64,000 nt of DNA, from positions 16,580 to 80,579 of the forward strand of contig JAHZHL010000032.1 of assembly GCA_019420305.1 (NCBI GenBank), given 5' to 3'. Shown here in pieces: positions 24,469-31,688 of the stretch. The DNA is from Bacillota bacterium (GTDB lineage Bacteria > Bacillota > Clostridia > Peptostreptococcales > Anaerovoracaceae). The notes under the pieces are model-generated. The model had not been told where the DNA came from. It did not search any database and worked only from the letters and a program-made list of their open reading frames with translations. The translations under genes and the position numbers were made by a program. The first letter of the stretch is position 1. Each line of letters starts with the position of its first letter.

Positions 24469-24506
24469 ATAAAAAATAATGCGAATCAGAAGCAGGAGAC
24501 AGATTC

Positions 24507-25460
24507 ATGGCTAGCGACAACAATATGAATGTAATCGAAAGAAAGGCATTCATTTTCAACAGACAGAAATATAACATATATGACGGGCCAGGAGTCCGGA
24601 CGCTCATTTTCTTTAAAGGGTGTCCTCTCCGCTGCAAATGGTGCTCCAATCCGGAGGGTCTGCAGCGGAAGTATCAGATTATGCTCAAGCCGACGTTCTG
24701 TGTGGGATGCGGCGCATGCGTTCCGGTATGCCCTGCGGGTCTGCACAGCATTTCGGCAGAAGGCGAACATCGGATCGACCGCAGCAAGGATTGTCTGGGT
24801 TGCCATAAATGCACGGAGGCATGTCTGTATTCGGCACTGGAAGTCGCCGGAGAACAGTGCAGCATTTCTGAGCTTCTGGAATATGTGGAAGAGGACAGAG
24901 CCTTTTATGAGCAATCGGGAGGAGGCGTTACGCTGGGCGGAGGTGAAGTAACATCTCAGCCGGAAGCGGCGATTAACCTGCTGATGGCATGTAAACAGGA
25001 AGGGTTCCATACGGCAATCGAAACCTGCGGATATACGAAGAAGGATACAATTCTGAAGTTTGCGGAGTTTGTTGATCTGTTCCTCTTTGATATTAAACAT
25101 ATTGACCCTGACCGGCATTTCGAACTGACCGGCGTGCGAAACGAGATGATTCTGGAAAATCTGAAAGAGCTTCTCCATCGCAGAAAGCATGTGAAAATCC
25201 GAATGCCGATGTTAAAGGACATCAACGACAGCGAAGCGGAAATCCGCGGCGTGATCGAATTTTTGATGCCATATAAAGACTATAAAAATTTTGAAGGAAT
25301 CGACCTTTTACCTTATCATAAGCTGGGTGTTAATAAATATATCCAGCTGGGCATGGATTACCCGATTGAAGGAGATCCGAGCCTGAGTGATGAGGATTTG
25401 GACAGAATAGAAGGTTGGATCAAGGAATACGATTTCCCGGTTTCCGTTATACGACACTAG
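24507..25460 (+). CDS. cutD: Choline trimethylamine-lyase activating enzyme (radical SAM)
   Basis: A 317-residue glycyl radical enzyme activase. CX3CX2C (C39, C43, C46; GCPLRCKWCSNPEG) binds the radical SAM cluster. Two further 4Fe-4S sites lie in an inserted ferredoxin domain (C65-C75 CVGCGACVPVC and C96-C106 CLGCHKCTEAC). GGGEVTSQPE and ETCGYTKKD are the SAM and substrate motifs. It installs the glycyl radical on G842 of CutC. It lies 100 bases after cutC. The N-terminal GPGVRTLIFFKGC is typical of PflA-like activases. Confidence 0.95.
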   Translation: MASDNNMNVIERKAFIFNRQKYNIYDGPGVRTLIFFKGCPLRCKWCSNPEGLQRKYQIMLKPTFCVGCGACVPVCPAGLHSISAEGEHRIDRSKDCLGCHKCTEACLYSALEVAGEQCSISELLEYVEEDRAFYEQSGGGVTLGGGEVTSQPEAAINLLMACKQEGFHTAIETCGYTKKDTILKFAEFVDLFLFDIKHIDPDRHFELTGVRNEMILENLKELLHRRKHVKIRMPMLKDINDSEAEIRGVIEFLMPYKDYKNFEGIDLLPYHKLGVNKYIQLGMDYPIEGDPSLSDEDLDRIEGWIKEYDFPVSVIRH

Positions 25461-25484
25461 AAACCAGGCAGAAAGGTGACAGCT

Positions 25485-25838
25485 ATGGGAGTTATGAATG
25501 AAAAAACGATGGATCGCATCATACAGGAATCTGTACCTGGAAAACAGGTTACAATCGCCCATGTCATCGCCTCCCCCATGTCGGACATTTATGAACGGCT
25601 TGGGATCGACGACAAGGGTGCCATCGGAATTTTAACTTTATCCCCTTACGAGACTGCCATTATTGCCGCGGATATTGCTACGAAGACTGCGGATGTGGAA
25701 ATCGGATTCCTGGACCGCTTTACCGGGTCCGTGGTGATTTCAGGGGACGTGCAGAGCGTGGAGACTGCCCTCAAGGCGGTAACGGATACACTCTGCAGTC
25801 TGCTGGACTTTACCACTGTTCCAATAACAAGGACATGA
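25485..25838 (+). CDS. BMC shell protein, EutS/PduU type, copy 2
   Basis: A 117-residue permuted BMC-H protein: barrel segment RIIQESVPGKQVTIAHVIAS, core AIGILTLSPYETAIIAADIA and GFLDRFTGSVVISGDVQSVE. It is closely similar to copy 1 at 16771 but lacks its short insert. ATG 25485 is chosen with GAAAGG 8 bases upstream; a GTG three codons earlier overlaps that site. Its stop codon overlaps the start of an EutP-like GTPase (ATGA). Confidence 0.9.
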   Translation: MGVMNEKTMDRIIQESVPGKQVTIAHVIASPMSDIYERLGIDDKGAIGILTLSPYETAIIAADIATKTADVEIGFLDRFTGSVVISGDVQSVETALKAVTDTLCSLLDFTTVPITRT

Positions 25839-26281
25839 GAAAAAAAAGAATTGCAGTAGTTGGGCCCCGTGGGTGCGGAAAGACAACACTTGTCAATGCC
25901 ATTAACGATTATGACGGACCTCTCCGGAGGACGCAGGATACGATATATGGACCGTATACCATTGATGTACCCAGTGCGTATATCGAAAATACCGATATGT
26001 ACAAGCATATGATCGCGCTGGCGCAGGATGCGTGGTGCATCGTAGTAATGGTGGATCAGTCGAGATGCCCGGAAATCTATTCCCATGGATTTGTCAGAGC
26101 GTTTCGCTGTCCGGCGGTGGGAGTCATCAGCAAATGTGATTTATCGCCGGAAAATGAATCAACGTGCATCCGGCAGTTAACAAAGATTGGTGTGCGGGAG
26201 CCTTATTTTAAAATCAGTGTCCCGAACGGCATTGGCGTTGAGGAACTAAAACGTTATTTGTTTGAATTGAAAGGAAGGTAA
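25835..26281 (+). CDS. EutP-like small GTPase, copy 2
   Basis: A 148-residue protein with P-loop GPRGCGKTT and specificity motif SKCD. The switch II segment reads DVPSAY where copy 1 and Salmonella EutP have DTPGEY, so the glycine that senses the gamma phosphate is missing. It is otherwise the EutP family, reported in Salmonella to phosphorylate acetate. It is translationally coupled to the EutS-like gene. Whether it still hydrolyses GTP is doubtful; an ATP-dependent acetate kinase role would not need that glycine. Confidence 0.82.
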   Translation: MRKKRIAVVGPRGCGKTTLVNAINDYDGPLRRTQDTIYGPYTIDVPSAYIENTDMYKHMIALAQDAWCIVVMVDQSRCPEIYSHGFVRAFRCPAVGVISKCDLSPENESTCIRQLTKIGVREPYFKISVPNGIGVEELKRYLFELKGR

Positions 26282-26291
26282 GGGGGCTAAG

Positions 26292-26963
26292 ATGAAATTC
26301 ATAACAGAAGAAGACTTACGAGACCTGTATAAAAGACAGCCCTTTACAAACTACGATCTGCAGCCTGGCGAAAGGTTGACTCCGGGAGCCAGACAGTTTC
26401 TGGTTGATCGGGGAATCGACATGTATGACCGAAATGATCCTTTCACAGGCAAAAAAGAATCCGCTGTAAAAACGGAAGAACCCACTCCGGCTCCATTGGG
26501 AGAACGGAAAAAGAAAAAATTCTGCAGCAGAGTGAAATCGTTGCAGGCGCTGTTTCTGCTCACCGCGGAGGAACTCCTCCAAAGGGATGTGTGCATGGCG
26601 CAGCAGGTGACAGAGCTTTACCGGCAGTTTTCAAGCTTCGGAAAAGTTCCGGAAGGAACCTGCAGCGCTGGAAACCTGACCTGTAACGCGTGCAGCGGAA
26701 TCAACAGTGATAATTTTGCGGAAAACCTCGGGGAGTGTTTTGAAATAACCGAGTTCCATATGCAGATGGAGAAAGGCAGAGAAATGTTGCTGCTTGCCAG
26801 ACTGCGCAGTGAACTGGAAGAACTGGAGCTCGATCTGGAAGATTTCCTGGAGGATGAGGGTCTGCGCGGACAGGTGGCAGGTGCCCTGAATCAGATTATC
26901 AATACGTTGTCTCAAATGATTTGCGGCGCATTAGGAGGAAAAGAATGTCAGAGAAACATGTAA
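26292..26963 (+). CDS. EutT-like protein of the microcompartment locus (function uncertain)
   Basis: A 223-residue protein. The first 45 residues (MKFITEEDLRDLYKRQPFTN, RLTPGARQFLVDRGIDM) resemble the N-terminal segment shared by EutT and EutQ. A charged linker and a helical C-terminal domain with a cysteine cluster (TCSAGNLTCNACSG) follow, broadly as in EutT cobalamin adenosyltransferase. CutC does not use B12, so an adenosyltransferase is not needed. It may bind a metal or Fe-S cluster, or be a repurposed relative. Its end overlaps the EutJ start by 19 bases. Confidence 0.55.
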   Translation: MKFITEEDLRDLYKRQPFTNYDLQPGERLTPGARQFLVDRGIDMYDRNDPFTGKKESAVKTEEPTPAPLGERKKKKFCSRVKSLQALFLLTAEELLQRDVCMAQQVTELYRQFSSFGKVPEGTCSAGNLTCNACSGINSDNFAENLGECFEITEFHMQMEKGREMLLLARLRSELEELELDLEDFLEDEGLRGQVAGALNQIINTLSQMICGALGGKECQRNM

Positions 26964-27796
26964 CCTTTGAATATTGTGATCAAATGGTCGCGGATTTTGA
27001 GAAAGCGATAGAACATCCCATTCGTGAAAAATCTTCGGTATATTATACAGGTGTGGATTTGGGAACCGCCTGTGTGGTAATCGCGGTGCTGGATGAAAAC
27101 AGGCGTCCGGTAGCGGGAGCCTACCGCTATGCGGATGTCGTACGGGACGGTATGGTAGTCGATTATATCGGGGCGGTTCAGATCGTAAGAGAACTGAAAG
27201 AAGAAATAGAGGAAAAACTTGGGACAGAGCTTATTTACGCAGCGGGAGCGATTCCGCCGGGAACGGACCTGCTGGATTCAGGGGCAGTTAAAAATGTCAT
27301 TCAGGGAGCGGGTTTTGAACTGACAAACCTGTTGGATGAATCGACAGCAGCAAATGAAGTGCTGAAAATGAAAAACGGAGCAGTTGTCGATATCGGCGGC
27401 GGCACGACAGGAATTTCCGTTTTGAAAGATGGAAAAGTCGTGTACATTGCGGACGAACCGACAGGAGGAACGCATTTCTCTCTGGTAATCTCCGGAGCAT
27501 ATGGGAAAAGCTTTGAAGAAGCGGAACTTTACAAGCGGGAAGAGAAAAATCACAGAGAACTGATGCCGGTTCTCCAGCCGGTGATTGAGAAAGTGTCTTC
27601 TATTATCAGCCAGCATATCAAAGACTATGACGTTCAGGAGCTTTCTCTGGTAGGTGGAACCTGTTGTTTGACGGGCATTGAGGACATTATTCAAAAACGG
27701 ACCGGAGTGTTTACGCACAAGCCGAAAAATCCGATGTTTGTGACACCTCTGGGAATCGCTTTGAGCTGCGGACAGGAAGAAATGCAGGAGGCCTGA
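26945..27796 (+). CDS. eutJ: EutJ-like Hsp70-fold chaperone
   Basis: A 283-residue actin/Hsp70-fold ATPase of the EutJ family: phosphate-binding loops YYTGVDLGTACVVIAV and VVDIGGGTTGISVLKDG, adenosine motif ELSLVGGTCCLTGIEDI. EutJ proteins accompany Eut- and GRE-type microcompartments and are thought to be chaperones for encapsulated enzymes; direct evidence is thin. ATG 26945 has AGGAGG a few bases upstream. The N-terminal 30 residues lie before the ATPase core. Confidence 0.87.
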   Translation: MSEKHVTFEYCDQMVADFEKAIEHPIREKSSVYYTGVDLGTACVVIAVLDENRRPVAGAYRYADVVRDGMVVDYIGAVQIVRELKEEIEEKLGTELIYAAGAIPPGTDLLDSGAVKNVIQGAGFELTNLLDESTAANEVLKMKNGAVVDIGGGTTGISVLKDGKVVYIADEPTGGTHFSLVISGAYGKSFEEAELYKREEKNHRELMPVLQPVIEKVSSIISQHIKDYDVQELSLVGGTCCLTGIEDIIQKRTGVFTHKPKNPMFVTPLGIALSCGQEEMQEA

Positions 27797-27797
27797 T

Positions 27798-28103
27798 ATG
27801 GAATTCAGAATCATTAAGGCACCTTCCCAGGGGGCGATTGATATCCTGATGCGGAGAAAAGGTTCCGCGAGAACCGAGACTCCGCCATGTATGGAAGCAG
27901 TCGGTCTGGTACAGGGAAGAATGATCGAAATGGTTGTGGCTGCGGACATTGCGGAAAAAGCCGTAGGCGTTACAGTGGAAGATATTCGGGGGAGCTGCCC
28001 GCAGAATATGATTCTGCTCGCGATTTTCGGAGATACGGCTTCGGTGGAGTCGGCGCTCCGGGATATCAAGAATAAAGCGGAAGAGGGTATGGACATATGT
28101 TAA
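27798..28103 (+). CDS. Divergent BMC-domain-like protein
   Basis: A 101-residue protein directly after eutJ. Residues 33-98 (EAVGLVQGRMIEMVVAADIA, MILLAIFGDTASVESALRDI) follow the helix-strand pattern of a BMC domain, with the usual pore loop replaced by DIRGSCPQN. The N-terminal 30 residues (MEFRIIKAPSQGAIDILMRR) form an extra strand and helix. It overlaps the BMC-P gene by 7 bases. It may be a minor shell component or an adaptor; the sequence alone does not prove that it forms hexamers. Confidence 0.65.
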   Translation: MEFRIIKAPSQGAIDILMRRKGSARTETPPCMEAVGLVQGRMIEMVVAADIAEKAVGVTVEDIRGSCPQNMILLAIFGDTASVESALRDIKNKAEEGMDIC

Positions 28104-28363
28104 CAGCAAGACTGGTGGATCATATCTGGTCTACGAGAAAAGCCGAATCCCTGAACGGATTGAAGCTGATGCAGGCGGAAATCATCGGCGGAGGCAGCGA
28201 AGCGGGGCGCAGAATCATCGTGGTGGACATTATAAGCGCCGGAATCGGTGACAGGGTCATCGTTACAACGGGTTCTTCAGCCCGGCGCATGCTGGGAAAC
28301 GATGATATCCCTGTGGACGCGGTTGTAGTTGGAATTATTGACGAAGACTGCGAGTTTGAGTAA
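28097..28363 (+). CDS. eutN: BMC-P pentameric vertex protein (EutN/CcmL family)
   Basis: An 88-residue EutN/CcmL/PduN-family protein: MLTARLVDHIWSTRKAESLN, VVDIISAGIGDRVIVTTGSS and DAVVVGIIDE are the beta-barrel core motifs. Pentamers cap the vertices of the polyhedral shell. It is the only BMC-P gene in the locus, so all vertices presumably use it. It is coupled to the upstream gene by a 7-base overlap. Confidence 0.93.
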   Translation: MLTARLVDHIWSTRKAESLNGLKLMQAEIIGGGSEAGRRIIVVDIISAGIGDRVIVTTGSSARRMLGNDDIPVDAVVVGIIDEDCEFE

Positions 28364-28376
28364 AGGAGGTGCGAAG

Positions 28377-29705
28377 ATGGGTCTTCTTGAACAGATAAAA
28401 GATGCCGGCATTATCGGTGCGGGCGGCGCGGGATTTCCTACTCACGCAAAGCTTACATCGGAAGCAGAATACATCCTTCTCAACGGAGCGGAGTGTGAAC
28501 CCCTGCTGCGGGTAGACCAGCAGCTGATGGCCATGTATCCGGATGAGATTATCAGAGGATTTGAAGCGGCCGGCAGGCTGGTGGGCGCAAAGAAGGCGCT
28601 GATTGGCATAAAAAAGAAACATAAGGAAGTCATTGAGCTATTAAAAGAGAGAATTCAGGCTCTGTCGGTGGGAGACTATGTAGGAGTGCATGAACTTCCG
28701 GATATCTATCCTGCGGGTGACGAGCAGGTGTTGGTATATGAATTGACCGGCAGAGTGGTTCCGGAGACAGGCATTCCGATTCAGGTCGGATGCGTGGTTG
28801 TCAATTCCGAAACCGCGCTGAATATTTACAAAGCATCTCAGGGACAACCGGTTACGGAAAAATACATTACCGTAGCAGGCGATATCCCGAACAGAGTGAC
28901 GGTAAAAGTTCCGGTGGGAACTCCGATTATGGATGTATTAAAGCTTTCCGGAATTGAAGATTTTTCAGATTACGCGGTGATCGACGGAGGCCCGATGATG
29001 GGACCTGTGATGGCGGATATCGGCGGGTTTGTAACGAAGAAAAACAAAGGGTTTGTTATTCTGAAAAAAGATCATTTCCTGATTCGAAAAAAATCGGTTA
29101 CGATGGAACAGGCAAAGAGAGTAAACAAAGCGACCTGCGAACAGTGCCGCATGTGTACGGATATGTGCCCGAGATATCTTCTGGGTCATAATATGCAGCC
29201 GCATAAGATGATGCGAGTTATGAACTATTCCATTGATGACCTGGAAGGACAGAAAATCGCGCAGCTCTGCTGCCAGTGCAATATGTGTGAACTGTTTGCG
29301 TGTCCGGCAGGACTTCATCCGAAGATGGCAAATCTTTATTTCAAAGAAAAGCTGGCAGAGCAGAACATCCGCTATAAACCGGAAAAAACGGAATTTGAGG
29401 CCAGAAGCGTGAGACCGCTCCGTCTGGTTCCGAGCAAACGTCTGATTGCGAGACTGGGACTGAGATCCTTTGATCTCCCGGCTCCTATGACCGAATCAGG
29501 CCTGGTTCCTCAGACCATCCGGATTGCGACAAGACAGCATGTCGGCGCTCCGGCTGAACCGATTGTTTCCGCGGGGGCACAGGTTCAGGCAGGGCAGATG
29601 ATCGGCAGAATTCCGGAGGGAAGTCTGGGCGCCGCGATTCATGCCAGCATTTCCGGAACCGTGTCTGAAGTGACGGCGGACTATATTGAGATAAGGAGGA
29701 ACTGA
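28377..29705 (+). CDS. PduS/RnfC-like Fe-S flavoprotein of the microcompartment
   Basis: A 442-residue RnfC-like protein. Residues 5-30 (IKDAGIIGAGGAGFPTHAKL) are the glycine-rich FMN/NADH-binding start, a central SLBB-like domain follows, then two 4Fe-4S motifs (CEQCRMCTDMCPR and CCQCNMCELFACP). It ends in a barrel-sandwich domain (SLGAAIHASISGTVSEV). In Pdu compartments PduS is a cobalamin reductase; here, with no B12 enzyme, it more likely moves electrons between NADH and Fe-S carriers, perhaps through the adjacent PduT-like shell protein. ATG 28377 follows AAAGGAGG. Confidence 0.85.
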   Translation: MGLLEQIKDAGIIGAGGAGFPTHAKLTSEAEYILLNGAECEPLLRVDQQLMAMYPDEIIRGFEAAGRLVGAKKALIGIKKKHKEVIELLKERIQALSVGDYVGVHELPDIYPAGDEQVLVYELTGRVVPETGIPIQVGCVVVNSETALNIYKASQGQPVTEKYITVAGDIPNRVTVKVPVGTPIMDVLKLSGIEDFSDYAVIDGGPMMGPVMADIGGFVTKKNKGFVILKKDHFLIRKKSVTMEQAKRVNKATCEQCRMCTDMCPRYLLGHNMQPHKMMRVMNYSIDDLEGQKIAQLCCQCNMCELFACPAGLHPKMANLYFKEKLAEQNIRYKPEKTEFEARSVRPLRLVPSKRLIARLGLRSFDLPAPMTESGLVPQTIRIATRQHVGAPAEPIVSAGAQVQAGQMIGRIPEGSLGAAIHASISGTVSEVTADYIEIRRN

Positions 29706-29706
29706 G

Positions 29707-30255
29707 ATGCAGAGAGCAATAGGAATGGTTGAATTTAACAGTATTGCCCGTGGCATTTACGCAGCAGACCAGATGGTAAAGATTTCGGAAGTTGAAATCG
29801 TAACTGCGGCGAGCACTTGTCCGGGAAAATATATCGCCATTGTCCATGGAGATGTGGCAGCTGTAGAAGATTCCGTTCAAATCGGAGAACGTATGGCAGA
29901 AGAGTTCTTCGTTGACTCTATCGTGATTCCAAATGTCGATCCGGGGGTGTTCCCGGCGATTACCGGAGCTACGATGCCGGAACGGATTCAGGCTGTAGGA
30001 ATTATGGAATCCTTCTCCCTGGCAACGATGATTATCTGCGCGGATCAGATTCTGAAAGCCGCAGAGATTGAACCGATTGAACTGAGGCTGGGTAACGGGC
30101 TCGGCGGAAAAGCTTACTTCACCTATACCGGCGATGTGGCAGCTGTTCAGTCCGGTACTGCCGCAGGTCAGGCGATTGCGGAAGAAAAAGGGCTTCTCGT
30201 AAACGCGGAAGTAATTCCTTCTCCATCCGACAGGCTTGTGCCGTCTCTGCTGTAA
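29707..30255 (+). CDS. BMC-T shell protein, PduT type with a pore cysteine
   Basis: A 182-residue tandem BMC protein (domains about 3-88 and 95-180) forming pseudohexameric trimers. Cysteine 38 in STCPGKY matches Cys38 of PduT, which binds a 4Fe-4S cluster at the trimer axis, so an electron-conducting pore is predicted. The second domain has GLGGKAYFTYTGDVAAVQSG. It starts within two bases of the PduS-like stop, fitting a PduS-PduT redox pair. It is the only BMC-T in the locus. Confidence 0.88.
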   Translation: MQRAIGMVEFNSIARGIYAADQMVKISEVEIVTAASTCPGKYIAIVHGDVAAVEDSVQIGERMAEEFFVDSIVIPNVDPGVFPAITGATMPERIQAVGIMESFSLATMIICADQILKAAEIEPIELRLGNGLGGKAYFTYTGDVAAVQSGTAAGQAIAEEKGLLVNAEVIPSPSDRLVPSLL

Positions 30256-30329
30256 CAGCAGAAGGCGAAAGCATTTATATATAGAAGATTATTTCAGGAT
30301 TGAACAAATAGATGAAAGGATGTGAAGCC

Positions 30330-30995
30330 ATGAAAAAACTGATTTGTGCAAAAGAAGTCGAGGCTTTGGAAAAGCAGGGTCAGAAGGTCATGTATATTGA
30401 TGACAATACGCTGATCACTCCGTCTGCCAAAGATGCGGCTGCTGCGTGCGGAATCGAATTTTCAACAGAAGCTCCGCCGGCACCGACACCTCAAGCCTGT
30501 AACAGTGCGGCTGCACCGGCTGCGGCTCCGGCAGCTCCGGCTCAGAACGGAATTGACAGCGAGTTGATTTACAAAGCGCTGACCGCTCTGATGGAAAAAG
30601 GAGCGCTTGGTGACGTGCTGCAGCAGATTGGCTGCGAACAGCCCTACATTGCGGAAAAAGATCCGGACGGCCTTGTAAAGCTGGTACGCGGAAACACTGC
30701 AAAATGGGATGTTCTGGACACAGGAAATCCTGCGGACAAGGTATTCTACAATGAACTGATTGGCGCGGATGACGGTTCCTCCATGAACGCGGGCTTTATG
30801 ACGATTGAAAACTGCAGCTTCCCATGGGATGTAGCGTGTGAGGAAATCTACTATGTGGTAGACGGTACGCTGACGGTAGAAAAAGACGGAAAAGTTTATA
30901 CCGCTCATCCGGGAGACGCGCTCTTCTTCCAGAATGGCGCGAAGCTGACCTTCGGATCTCCTGATAAAGTAAAAGTGTTCTACGCGACACATTAA
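30330..30995 (+). CDS. eutQ: EutQ-like cupin protein
   Basis: A 221-residue protein. The N-terminal segment (MKKLICAKEVEALEKQGQKV and ITPSAKDAAAACGI) is the short motif common to EutQ and EutT, followed by an alanine/proline linker. The C-terminal cupin domain (about 115-221) has EEIYYVVDGTLTVEKDGKVY and HPGDALFF. Salmonella EutQ has been reported as an acetate kinase, which would yield ATP from acetyl phosphate made by PduL here. ATG 30330 is preferred over 30312 because of the AAAGGATG spacing. Confidence 0.85.
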   Translation: MKKLICAKEVEALEKQGQKVMYIDDNTLITPSAKDAAAACGIEFSTEAPPAPTPQACNSAAAPAAAPAAPAQNGIDSELIYKALTALMEKGALGDVLQQIGCEQPYIAEKDPDGLVKLVRGNTAKWDVLDTGNPADKVFYNELIGADDGSSMNAGFMTIENCSFPWDVACEEIYYVVDGTLTVEKDGKVYTAHPGDALFFQNGAKLTFGSPDKVKVFYATH

Positions 30996-31012
30996 GACAA
31001 GGAGGATAACCG

Positions 31013-31657
31013 ATGGAAGCACTCGGAATGATTGAAACAAAAGGTCTGCTGGCGTCTATCGAGAGTGCGGATGCCATGCTGAAAGCAGCGGAAGTGAGGC
31101 TTCTCGAACGAACCTTCGTAGGAGGAGGACTTGTAACAATTACCGTGACCGGCGATGTAGCGGCTGTAAAAGCGTCGGTAGACGCAGGCGCGGCGGCGGT
31201 TACGAGAATCGGGGAAGAACTTCTTGTTTCCCAGCATGTAATTCCAAGACCTCACAGTGAACTGGGAGAGACGATCCTGCCGCCGACTCCGATTTCAGAG
31301 CGCAGAAAAGAAATGCCGGAACCGGAAGAAGAGCCGGAACCGGATGTAGAGCTCAGAGAAGAGGCTGAACAGCCGGAGCCGGAGGAGACCGCGAAGTCAG
31401 AGGAAGAAACAGCGCCGGCCGATAATGAGCCGGATCTGAAAACAGATGTCGCGGAAATGCACAAAGAAGATATGGATCGCCTGGTAGAAAAAGCAGGACT
31501 TGATAAAGCAATAGAAACCATTGAAAAATGCAGAGTAGTAAAACTGAGGAATCTGGCAAGAGAGTATGACGACTTTGGTATCACAGGCAGAATGGTATCG
31601 AAGGCCAACAAAATGGAATTGCTGGAGGAGTTCAGAAAGTACTACAGTCAAAAATAA
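31013..31657 (+). CDS. BMC-H shell protein fused to a SAP/Rho-N-like C-terminal domain
   Basis: A 214-residue protein: a canonical BMC-H domain (1-85, EALGMIETKGLLASIESADA, pore GGGLVTI), an acidic proline-glutamate linker (about 90-150), and a C-terminal helical domain (about 155-214; CRVVKLRNLAREYDDFGITG, then SKANKMELLEEFRKYY). The last part resembles SAP or Rho-N helix-extended-helix folds that bind nucleic acid, or the C-terminal domain of EutK. It may tether something to the shell from the cytoplasm or lumen; nucleic acid binding is an inference. Confidence 0.82.
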   Translation: MEALGMIETKGLLASIESADAMLKAAEVRLLERTFVGGGLVTITVTGDVAAVKASVDAGAAAVTRIGEELLVSQHVIPRPHSELGETILPPTPISERRKEMPEPEEEPEPDVELREEAEQPEPEETAKSEEETAPADNEPDLKTDVAEMHKEDMDRLVEKAGLDKAIETIEKCRVVKLRNLAREYDDFGITGRMVSKANKMELLEEFRKYYSQK

Positions 31658-31688
31658 AGAGAAACAATAAAAAAAGGAGGTGCCACAT

